The notes beneath the pieces are model-generated. The model was given only the letters and a program-made list of their open reading frames with translations, made no database searches and was not told the origin of the DNA. A stretch of 51,692 nucleotides of DNA from an uncultured bacterium (lineage in GTDB: Bacteria; Cyanobacteriota; Vampirovibrionia; Gastranaerophilales; Gastranaerophilaceae): assembly GCA_900550295.1 (NCBI GenBank), contig URRM01000003.1, positions 1 to 51,692 of the forward strand, written 5' to 3'. Of the stretch, positions 8,636 to 16,520 are shown in pieces (within the stretch, counting starts at the first letter, position 1; each line of letters opens with the position of its first letter). Position numbers and translations under genes: made by a program.

Positions 8636-9589
8636 ATGGAAAAACCTACTTTGGCAATAACAGTGCCTTGTTTTAACGAAGAGTTATGTGTAGAAAACAC
8701 AGTAAAGAGCTTGTTTGAAGTAATTAATTATTTAATAAAAAAAGATAAGATTAAAGACAATAGTTTTATATACCTAATTGACGATGGTTCAAAAGATAAA
8801 ACTTGGGAACTGATTTGCAAGATGCATGGGGAAAATTCTCTTGTAAAAGGGTTAAAATTTGTTAGAAATTATGGAAATCAAAAGGCTCATATTGCAGGTC
8901 TTTTAGGTGTAAGGAATTTAGGTTGTGATTGCTGTGTTTCCATCGATGCTGATTTACAACAAGATCAATGGGCAATTGAAAAGTTTGTTGATGAATACAT
9001 GAATGGTGCAGATATAGTGTCAGGTATCAGAAACAGCCGTGATACAGATACTTTTTGGAAAAGAACAACTGCAGTTTGTTTCTATAAAATAATGAATTTG
9101 CTAGGTGTAAAAATTCCAATGAACCATTCTGATTATCGTTTGGTAAGCAGAAAAGCGCTTAATATTCTTGCTGAATATCCTGAAAAACAAATATTTTTGC
9201 GAGGATTTTTCAATGAAATAGGTTTAAAAACTGCAATAGTGCATTTTGATGTAAAACCAAGAGCAGCCGGTGAATCTAAGTTTAACTATATGACATTACT
9301 AGGTTTGGCGCTAAATGGTATAACTTCATTTAGTATAATGCCTTTGCGTTTAATTGCTGTTTTAGGTTTCTTTATGGCATTGTTCTCAATAGGCTTAGGC
9401 TTAGAAGTTATTTATGAAAAGATAGTTTTGGATAATACTCCAAGCGGTTGGGCTACAATTGTAGTTCTACTTTCATTCTTTGGCGGTTTGCAATTGTTCT
9501 GTATGGGAATTATTGGTGAATACTTAGGACAGGTTTATAGGGAAGTTAAATCAAGACCAAGGTATATCAAAGATATTGAATTAAAATAG
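8636..9589 (+). CDS. Family 2 glycosyltransferase, polyprenyl-phosphate type, with two C-terminal membrane helices
   Basis: A 317-residue GT-A glycosyltransferase resembling the GtrB/YkcC/DPM1 group, which transfers a sugar from a nucleotide donor to undecaprenyl phosphate. The N-terminal VPCFNEE, the IDDGS donor-site motif near residue 50 and the metal-binding DADLQQ near residue 104 are all visible. Two hydrophobic helices at about 231-255 and 270-295 anchor it, as in bactoprenol glucosyltransferases. AAAGGAAA precedes the ATG. It would supply a lipid-linked sugar for surface glycan decoration; the sugar identity is unknown. Confidence 0.86.
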   Translation: MEKPTLAITVPCFNEELCVENTVKSLFEVINYLIKKDKIKDNSFIYLIDDGSKDKTWELICKMHGENSLVKGLKFVRNYGNQKAHIAGLLGVRNLGCDCCVSIDADLQQDQWAIEKFVDEYMNGADIVSGIRNSRDTDTFWKRTTAVCFYKIMNLLGVKIPMNHSDYRLVSRKALNILAEYPEKQIFLRGFFNEIGLKTAIVHFDVKPRAAGESKFNYMTLLGLALNGITSFSIMPLRLIAVLGFFMALFSIGLGLEVIYEKIVLDNTPSGWATIVVLLSFFGGLQLFCMGIIGEYLGQVYREVKSRPRYIKDIELK

Positions 9590-9717
9590 TGTCAAATAAA
9601 AATTTGCAACAGTATGTTAAGTTTTGTAAACTTCATGTTTTTTAAAAAAGCAATTTTTTGAGAAAAAAATACTTTATATAAGCACGAGGTTTATTACACA
9701 CAAAGGAGATATTTACA

Positions 9718-9906
9718 ATGGCTAAAGTTTTAATTTCAATGCCTGAACAATTTTTAGATCAAATCGATGCAGTAGCTGGTAACGAAAACAGAACACGTTC
9801 TGAACTTATCCGTGAAGCACTTAGAACATATATTCACAGAAATACAAAATATAATACTCAAGTAGCAAACAAAAATGCAGAAATTCTTGAAGCATTGTTA
9901 GACTAA
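9718..9906 (+). CDS. Ribbon-helix-helix (CopG/RHH) DNA-binding protein
   Basis: A 62-residue protein beginning with a short beta strand (KVLISMP) followed by two helices containing RTRSELIREALRTYI, the classic MetJ/Arc/CopG ribbon-helix-helix pattern. Such proteins bind operators as dimers and serve as repressors or antitoxins. An excellent AAAGGAG ribosome binding site is present. No toxin-like partner lies next to it, so an antitoxin role is not supported. Oddly, after its TAA stop the same frame stays open for another 35 codons with protein-like content, to a TAG at 10012 (see findings). Confidence 0.85.
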   Translation: MAKVLISMPEQFLDQIDAVAGNENRTRSELIREALRTYIHRNTKYNTQVANKNAEILEALLD

Positions 9907-10083
9907 TCTAAGTTTAGTCGAAGGGTTGACGTATTTGGCGGTTCTCATGAATTCTCAAAGGCGTTAACAAAAGGCAAGATTTTGACACAAGCACAGCTTG
10001 ATAAAACATTATAGGGAAATAAAGAAATAAGGAAAGTACGAAAGTACAAAGTGTAAGTTAAAAATTTAGGTAGTAATAATTTT

Positions 10084-10110
10084 AAAGCGGTCTTTATGAC
10101 CGCTTTTTAT
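10084..10110. terminator. Rho-independent terminator, probably bidirectional
   Basis: AAAGCGGTC (10084-10092) and GACCGCTTT (10098-10106) form a perfect 9-bp stem with a TTTAT loop, followed by TTATTTT on the plus strand. It lies between the RHH gene and the convergent ftsH (stop at 10143) and can serve both. Confidence 0.85.
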
Positions 10111-10142
10111 TTTGTCATTTTTGTGTTTTGATATTTTATGCT

Positions 10143-12020
10143 TTAAACATCTCTTCGAGAGTTTCTAACTTGATCCATTAGTTCTACAAATTCTTTTTCG
10201 TCTAAAGTTTCCATTTCAAGAAGTTTGTGAGAAATTGTATCTAACATATCTCGGTTTTCTTCAAGCAATGCTTTTGCAAGGTCATATTGTTCGTTAACGA
10301 TTCTTTGAACTTCTTCGTCAATAGCTGCAGCTATTTCTTCTGAATAATCACGAGTGTGACCGAAATCACGTCCCATAAATACGTGATCTTCGCTCTTGCC
10401 GTATGCCAAATTGCCTAAGCGTTCGCTCATACCGTATTTTGTAACCATAGAACGAGCCATTTGTGTTACTTTTTCAAGGTCGTTAGAGGCACCTGTTGTG
10501 ATGAATTCCTTACCGTAAATTATTTCTTCAGCAACTCTGCCACCTAATGTCATTGCAATTTTGTCCAATAATTGAACCTTCTTTAATGTTAAATGATCTT
10601 TTTCAGGAAGAACCATTGTTAGACCTAATGCCATACCGCGAGGTATAATTGAAACCTTGTGTAATGGGTCACAGTTTTTAAGAAGTTTTGCCAAAAGAGC
10701 GTGTCCAACTTCGTGATAAGCTGTATTTTCTTTTTCTTCGTCAGAAATGATACGGCTTTTCTTTTCCGGACCAGCCATAACTTTATCAATGGCTTCTTCT
10801 AAATCATCCATATAAATTCTGGTTTTATTGTGTCTGGCAGCAAGTAAAGCGGCTTCGTTTAATAGATTTTGTAAATCAGCACCCGTGAAACCAGGAGTAC
10901 GTTTTGCCAAAATTTTTAAATCAACTTCTTCTGCTAAAGGCTTGTTTTTAGCGTGAACTTGTAAGATTTGTTCTCTGCCTAAGATGTCAGGTCTGTTGAT
11001 AACAATTTGTCGGTCAAATCTTCCCGGTCTTAAAAGAGCGTTGTCTAAAATGTCAGGTCTGTTTGTTGCCGCAATTACAATAATGTTTGTTGTTTCGTCA
11101 AAGCCGTCCATTTCAACAAGCAATTGGTTTAATGTTTGTTCACGTTCATCGTGTCCGCCACCTAAACCTGCGCCACGTTGACGACCTACAGCATCGATTT
11201 CATCAATAAATATGATACAAGGTTGGTGTTTTTTAGCTTGGTCGAACAAATCTCTAACACGACTTGCACCAACACCGACGAACATTTCTACGAAGTCAGA
11301 ACCTGAGATAGAGAAGAATGGTACGCCAGCTTCACCGGCAACAGCCTTGGCCATTAAAGTTTTACCTGTACCCGGAGAACCAACAAGCAAAACACCTTTC
11401 GGAATTTTAGCGCCTAATTTTATGTATTTTTCGCCGTTTTTAAGGAAATCAACGATTTCTTCTAATTCTTTCTTTTCTTCGTCAATGCCTGCAACATCTT
11501 TGAACATAACTTTAACTTTGTTGTCTAAAAGCATTTTAGCTCTGCTTTTGCCAAAAGACATTGCTTGAGAGCCACCTGCTTGAAGACCTCTAGCCATAAT
11601 GATTAGGAAAATGATAATGAAGATAGGTACGGCTAAAGAGCCTAGAACATGCATAAATTGAGCAGATTCACTAGGTTTGTTGACTGCGATTTCGACATCA
11701 GCTTCTTCAAGTCTTTTCATTAAAGTAGGATCATTAGGTGTAAGCACCTTGTATTGAAGAGTTGCAGATGATTGTTGCATGCCATAAAGCATAGGCAAAT
11801 CTTTTTTAACTTGTTTTTTAGGTTGAACTTTAGGAGTAGCGATTAAGAAATCTTTGTCCATTTCAACCGATTTAATATCACCTGCAGATAGTTTTTGTAA
11901 GAAATTTGTGTAAGTTAATTCTTCTGTAGTGGTAGAAGGTCCAGCAAAAAGCATAGAGATAAAAGCAAGCACCATAATCCCAAGAATTATATACATGCCC
12001 ATAGATTGACTTTTGTTCAT
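10143..12020 (-). CDS. ftsH: ATP-dependent zinc metalloprotease FtsH
   Basis: A membrane-bound AAA+ protease that degrades misfolded membrane proteins and short-lived regulators. The ATG at 12020 (MNKSQS) is chosen because GAGGA lies just upstream; a longer frame adds 20 unlikely residues. In that 625-residue numbering, membrane helices at ~9-26 and ~125-144 flank a periplasmic domain. The Walker A GSPGTGKT is at 214-221, Walker B IIFIDEID near 269-276 and the zinc-binding HEVGH at 436-440. Length is typical. It is transcribed alone, divergent from the pilin-like operon. Confidence 0.97.
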   Translation of the reverse strand: MNKSQSMGMYIILGIMVLAFISMLFAGPSTTTEELTYTNFLQKLSAGDIKSVEMDKDFLIATPKVQPKKQVKKDLPMLYGMQQSSATLQYKVLTPNDPTLMKRLEEADVEIAVNKPSESAQFMHVLGSLAVPIFIIIFLIIMARGLQAGGSQAMSFGKSRAKMLLDNKVKVMFKDVAGIDEEKKELEEIVDFLKNGEKYIKLGAKIPKGVLLVGSPGTGKTLMAKAVAGEAGVPFFSISGSDFVEMFVGVGASRVRDLFDQAKKHQPCIIFIDEIDAVGRQRGAGLGGGHDEREQTLNQLLVEMDGFDETTNIIVIAATNRPDILDNALLRPGRFDRQIVINRPDILGREQILQVHAKNKPLAEEVDLKILAKRTPGFTGADLQNLLNEAALLAARHNKTRIYMDDLEEAIDKVMAGPEKKSRIISDEEKENTAYHEVGHALLAKLLKNCDPLHKVSIIPRGMALGLTMVLPEKDHLTLKKVQLLDKIAMTLGGRVAEEIIYGKEFITTGASNDLEKVTQMARSMVTKYGMSERLGNLAYGKSEDHVFMGRDFGHTRDYSEEIAAAIDEEVQRIVNEQYDLAKALLEENRDMLDTISHKLLEMETLDEKEFVELMDQVRNSRRDV

Positions 12021-12148
12021 TTTAATTCCTCTTTTGTAAAATAATACTTCAATGATATAACAATAATTAATATAAGGCAAGTTGTTTAGCAGATTAATAT
12101 AAATTTATATTTGAAATTCAAAGACTAGTATAATTTACATCAATAGTG

Positions 12149-12172
12149 TATAATGGAAAATATAAACTGGAG
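12149..12172 (+). promoter_or_regulatory. Candidate -10 box and ribosome binding site of the pilin/S74 operon
   Basis: TATAAT at 12149-12154 (another copy lies at 12129-12134) and GGAG at 12169-12172 precede a GTG start at 12178 with 5-nt spacing. The GGAG decides the GTG start; the overlapping ATG at 12176 is out of frame. No clear -35 is visible. Confidence 0.5.
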
Positions 12173-12177
12173 TAAAT

Positions 12178-14340
12178 GTGCGCATAACAGATTTTATACA
12201 TAAAACAACTGCATTTACGTTAGCTGAAATGATGGTTATATTAACTGTCATGAGTGTTGTTATGGCTGCGACAATGCCGATTATTACGGCTCCGGATAGC
12301 GCAATGTTGGGCGGTACCGTTAGTGGTGATAACCTATGGACAAAGGGTACCAATTTTAAGAGTATTTCTACGGCTAACTTTGTGGCAGTAGGAATGGCGC
12401 CGGATGTAAACACGCCATCAACAGGCACTGCAAGCTTGTTCATAAATAATAGAGCAAATGAGCTTAATCAGTCACATATATTGTTTACAGTTTCGCCTGA
12501 CGGAAAAAAGGTTTATAATGCCGGTCGTCTTTATATGGGAGCTTTGAGCCATGGTAGTGAGGGCTATAATATAGCTATTGGGGCAAATGCCTTGTCTGAT
12601 TTTTCTTATTTGGTTCCAGTTGGTAATATAAATACGGATACAAAAAGCATTGCTATTGGTGATTGGTCAATGAGAAGAGCTTCTCAGATGGACAGAATAA
12701 GCTCTGTTGCGATAGGTTCTCAATCGGCGTATGCAAATGCTCTTCAAAATTCAGTAGCGATTGGTTACGGCGCATTGAGTTCTGCAAGTACAGGCGCAAC
12801 AACACAATCAGTTGGTATTGGCTATCTTGCGGGTAGAATGCAGGATGGTAAAATAAATAGAAGCACATATGTAGGTTACTTGGCAGGATATAATGATATT
12901 AAGGACCATACCTCTAATGATAATACATATATTGGTTATCAAGCGGGAGCTTTGGCGACTGGTGATAATAATGTAAATATAGGCTATTTGGCAGGCTTTT
13001 ATTCTAATAGCAATTTTAGCGGAACTGTCAAAAATCCAACATCAAACAGCGTAAATATTGGAGTAAATGCGGGTGCAATGCCTTTGGATATTGAGTATAA
13101 TAGCTCTTGGAATAGAAGTTATTCAAATCATCACGTAGCAATAGGTGACCATGCACTTTATGCTCCGACAACGGGTGTTAGTGATGTTGTTGCTATAGGC
13201 TCTTATTCAGGGTATAAGCTAACAAATGACAATAAGGGCTCTATTTTTATTGGTACAAATTCAGGGGCTGATGTAGCTAGAAATTGTGTTACCTCTGCTA
13301 ATGTAGTTAATATTGGTACATATTCTGGTTATAACGAAGTCGGTTCTAGTGTTGCAATAGGCTATTATGCGGGTGGAATAGCATCGAATATGAAAAAGGT
13401 ATATTGTTCTAGTCCAACAAAATCAGATAAATTTTTGAATGACGTTGTTATTGGATATGATGCGGGCTCGAAGTCTGCAAAGACTAATTCTACCAGTACT
13501 ACGATAATGAATGTTTATGGCAATATAATGATTGGTAATGAGTCTGGAAGTAAGGCTCAGACTGAAGGCGTAGCTTCAAAATTAGTGCATTCAATTTGTA
13601 TTGGTAGAAAAAGTTGTACTAATATTGGTGGACCACCAACTGCAGGGCAAAGCTTGTTTATTGGCAAATATGCATCAATAAATTCAAGCACATATCAGAC
13701 CTCAATGCCATCATTTAGTATTATAACATTTGAGTGGCCTGGTGTAAGCAAGCTTTCTTCTGGTGCACAAGTCGTAATTGATACTACTTCAGGTTCGTAC
13801 AACAAAGGGCAAATGATTATAGCTCCGATAAGTGTTAGTCCTTATTTTGATTATAAAAGATCAAAAATTATATTTGATGCTACAAACCTATATGGACCGG
13901 CATCAAAGCCAACCTCTTTGAGTGATATAACATTAAAAGAAAACATCAAACCTTTAAAATACTCACTAAAAGATTTGAAAAACGTCAATGTATATGAATA
14001 CAATTATGCTGACGAAAAAGATGTTCGCCGTATTGGTGTTATTGCTCAAGATTTGCTAAACATTATGCCAGAAGGCGTTGACACTTCAAAAAAAGAGTCT
14101 TATTCTATAAACCCTGATTGGCTATTCTACGCAGTATTGAACGCTGTAAAAGAATTAGACAAAACAGTAGACTCTTGCAAAAATAGTTTGGTTGCTTATG
14201 CAAAAGAATATCAAACTCTATCTACAAAGATTAAAACTCTAGAGAAAGAACAAAAACAGTTAGAAAAAGAAAGAAAATCTCTAGAACGTCAAATAAACAA
14301 AGCGTACAAAAAGGCAGAAAAAATGGAGAAAAGTGCTTAG
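12178..14340 (+). CDS. Prepilin-like surface protein with YadA-head-like repeats and S74 self-cleaving chaperone domain (paralog 1)
   Basis: 720 residues in three parts. (1) A type IV prepilin-like N-terminus: short basic leader, then A12|FTLAE with Glu at mature position +5 and a ~20-residue hydrophobic helix. (2) Residues ~100-520: about 18 degenerate repeats of the form AIGxxAG (e.g. VAIGYGAL, YIGYQAG, AIGYYAG), resembling the left-handed beta-roll head of YadA-type trimeric adhesins. (3) From ~582, a peptidase S74 intramolecular chaperone domain with SDITLK (Ser582/Lys587, a Ser-Lys dyad), GVIAQD, and a C-terminal coiled coil rich in Lys/Glu. Inference: a trimeric surface fibre, anchored or assembled through the pilin helix, whose C-terminal chaperone is cut off after folding. 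First gene of three. No counterpart with a known function was recognised. Confidence 0.8.
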   Translation: MRITDFIHKTTAFTLAEMMVILTVMSVVMAATMPIITAPDSAMLGGTVSGDNLWTKGTNFKSISTANFVAVGMAPDVNTPSTGTASLFINNRANELNQSHILFTVSPDGKKVYNAGRLYMGALSHGSEGYNIAIGANALSDFSYLVPVGNINTDTKSIAIGDWSMRRASQMDRISSVAIGSQSAYANALQNSVAIGYGALSSASTGATTQSVGIGYLAGRMQDGKINRSTYVGYLAGYNDIKDHTSNDNTYIGYQAGALATGDNNVNIGYLAGFYSNSNFSGTVKNPTSNSVNIGVNAGAMPLDIEYNSSWNRSYSNHHVAIGDHALYAPTTGVSDVVAIGSYSGYKLTNDNKGSIFIGTNSGADVARNCVTSANVVNIGTYSGYNEVGSSVAIGYYAGGIASNMKKVYCSSPTKSDKFLNDVVIGYDAGSKSAKTNSTSTTIMNVYGNIMIGNESGSKAQTEGVASKLVHSICIGRKSCTNIGGPPTAGQSLFIGKYASINSSTYQTSMPSFSIITFEWPGVSKLSSGAQVVIDTTSGSYNKGQMIIAPISVSPYFDYKRSKIIFDATNLYGPASKPTSLSDITLKENIKPLKYSLKDLKNVNVYEYNYADEKDVRRIGVIAQDLLNIMPEGVDTSKKESYSINPDWLFYAVLNAVKELDKTVDSCKNSLVAYAKEYQTLSTKIKTLEKEQKQLEKERKSLERQINKAYKKAEKMEKSA

Positions 14341-16515
14341 ATGAAATTCAAGTTTAAAAACTTAATAGCATTCACACTTTCAGAAATGATGATTGTACTT
14401 TTAATCGTCAGTGTAATTTCTGCTGCAACAATCCCAACAATTACGCAACAAAAACAAAAGCCATACAATGTTACAGAAAACAATTCAACCTCAACAAATG
14501 ATATATGGAAATATGATAATTTTTCAGGTATATTTAACGACTCTAGTATATCAGACAGTGATCAAAAAATTGTTATTGGTACTGATACAAAAAATTACAC
14601 CTCTGCTCAAATAAATGACTACAAAACAGCTTTTGACGGCACAAAACCTGCCGTAGTAATCCAACGTAATCAAGGTGGTTTGACTACAACCGCTGATAGA
14701 GGGCAGATTGTGCTTTATGACCAAAATAAATATATGGGCTCTGTTGCTCTAGACGGCTCTAACAACATAATGATTGGTGCAAAAGCTGCAACAAACCAAA
14801 CTTACGGCATTGGTACTTATAACACAGTCATTGGTTATTATTCAGGATTTGGAATTTCTGATGCACGTACAGGTAGAAATATTCTTATCGGTGAATATGC
14901 CTCTAGCAAAACTCCAGAGGCTGACTACACCATTGCGATTGGTAAATATGCAGCTTACAACAGTTCTTTTGAATATAAAAACGTAAGTATCGGTGAATGT
15001 GCCGGTTCAAATGTTTGCTACGGACCTGTAAAATATGCAAACAAAGGTAACTGGACAATGAAAGCTATTGTAAACCAAGAAAATGTTGCAATAGGCGCAA
15101 TGGCAGGAAGATTGGGCTACAAGCCTTTAGCCGATTTAAGTATTAGCCCATATTCACAAAACCTTAGACATAACGTAAGCATTGGATATTATTCAGGAAA
15201 TTATGGTTATGGTATCACAGGCAACACTGGTCGTGACATGCAATTAGAGAACATTTCTATAGGTTCCTTTGCCGGTTTAAACAACTCTTATTCAAATACA
15301 ATCAATGTTGGCTATTATGCAGGGTCAAGAAATTCTACCACAAAGCCTGATTACCATGAAATGAAAGAAAGTAACATCAATATTGGTGCTTATGCGGGTG
15401 GAAATGATGAAGGAGCTACATTCTCTTATAACCCATCTCTTGTATCATCATATGGGCAAAATGTAAAAATAGGCTATTATGCAGGTTATAGAAATTTTGG
15501 CATTATGAGAAGTGTAATAATTGGCTCTTATGCAAATGCGAAGTCTAATTCATCAACATTTGTAAATGGCTTAAATCCTATTGCATCAACAATCGCAATA
15601 GGATACTATGCCATGTATGAATCAAATTCTAGTGACTCTATTGCTATAGGACCGTTTTCAGATGTTGCAAATGGTAGTCGTTCAATAGCAATAGGTACGT
15701 ATGCAGGGTTACACAGCACTGCAACTAATAGTATCATGATAGGTCGAAATGCAGGTCATAACGCTAATTTGACTGATTCAATCGTAATTGGTAATTTTTC
15801 AGGTTATTTTACATCAAAGGAAAATTCCGTAATTTTGGGCGGATATGCTCAAAGTTCGTCTACAATGGGTGGTAATGTTCAGGGTAGTAACAAGTACATA
15901 ATAGTTCCTTATGTATCTTCTACATTAGTTAGTGATACAGGTAACAAATTCAGTATGATTGGCGATAGACCTCAAATGATTATTGGTCCTGGATACGGTC
16001 AAGGAAATGGCGCTGCAACACAATTTGCGAATACAAAATTGTTGTTATATGCCTCAAAAGTTTATGCAAGACAAACTACAATGACTCTTTTCTCTTCTGA
16101 TAGAAGAGCAAAAGAAAATATCAAAAAAGCAAAATATGGCATTAGCCAAGTTCGTCACTTAAATGCTTATACCTTCAATTTTAAGTCTGATGCAACAAAA
16201 AAAGTTAATGTCGGTTTGATTGCTCAAGAGGTTCAAAAATATATTCCTGAGGCTGTCGTTAAAACTGCAGGTGGAAAGTTGAGCATTGAATTTGACTGGA
16301 TTTTGTTCCCTGTCGCTAATGCAATAAAAGATATTGACAAAACTCTAACTCAAATGAACAAAGATTTGTTAGCTCAAGCAAAACAACTTGTTTATTTAGA
16401 ACGTCACGTTGAAAAATTGGAACAAAAAGTTACTGCAACAATGCAAAAACAAGAAAAAATGCAATACAAACTAAATGATACAAAAGAAATACTAAACAAA
16501 ATGGAGAATAAGTAG
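14341..16515 (+). CDS. Prepilin-like surface protein with YadA-head-like repeats and S74 domain (paralog 2)
   Basis: 724 residues with the same architecture as the preceding gene. The prepilin-like site is A10|FTLSE (Glu +5), followed by a hydrophobic helix. About 18 AIGxxAG-type repeats run from ~145 to ~500, many as IGYYAG or IGYYSG. The S74 domain begins at SDRRAK (Ser586/Lys591) and contains GLIAQEV, with a terminal coiled coil from ~665. Its ATG directly follows the previous stop codon with no gap, so the two are co-translated. Self-cleavage before Ser586 would release 139 residues, the same as for paralog 1. Repeat content differs from paralog 1, so binding specificity may differ. Confidence 0.8.
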   Translation: MKFKFKNLIAFTLSEMMIVLLIVSVISAATIPTITQQKQKPYNVTENNSTSTNDIWKYDNFSGIFNDSSISDSDQKIVIGTDTKNYTSAQINDYKTAFDGTKPAVVIQRNQGGLTTTADRGQIVLYDQNKYMGSVALDGSNNIMIGAKAATNQTYGIGTYNTVIGYYSGFGISDARTGRNILIGEYASSKTPEADYTIAIGKYAAYNSSFEYKNVSIGECAGSNVCYGPVKYANKGNWTMKAIVNQENVAIGAMAGRLGYKPLADLSISPYSQNLRHNVSIGYYSGNYGYGITGNTGRDMQLENISIGSFAGLNNSYSNTINVGYYAGSRNSTTKPDYHEMKESNINIGAYAGGNDEGATFSYNPSLVSSYGQNVKIGYYAGYRNFGIMRSVIIGSYANAKSNSSTFVNGLNPIASTIAIGYYAMYESNSSDSIAIGPFSDVANGSRSIAIGTYAGLHSTATNSIMIGRNAGHNANLTDSIVIGNFSGYFTSKENSVILGGYAQSSSTMGGNVQGSNKYIIVPYVSSTLVSDTGNKFSMIGDRPQMIIGPGYGQGNGAATQFANTKLLLYASKVYARQTTMTLFSSDRRAKENIKKAKYGISQVRHLNAYTFNFKSDATKKVNVGLIAQEVQKYIPEAVVKTAGGKLSIEFDWILFPVANAIKDIDKTLTQMNKDLLAQAKQLVYLERHVEKLEQKVTATMQKQEKMQYKLNDTKEILNKMENK

Positions 16516-16520
16516 AGTTT

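Noticed and set aside
9718..10014. Toxin-antitoxin pair with the RHH protein as antitoxin
   Set aside because: No toxin-like gene is adjacent; the downstream open frame has no start codon near its beginning and lies in the same frame.
10143..12080. Longer FtsH starting 20 residues upstream
   Set aside because: The extra residues lack a ribosome binding site and the internal ATG at 12020 has GAGGA at the right distance.
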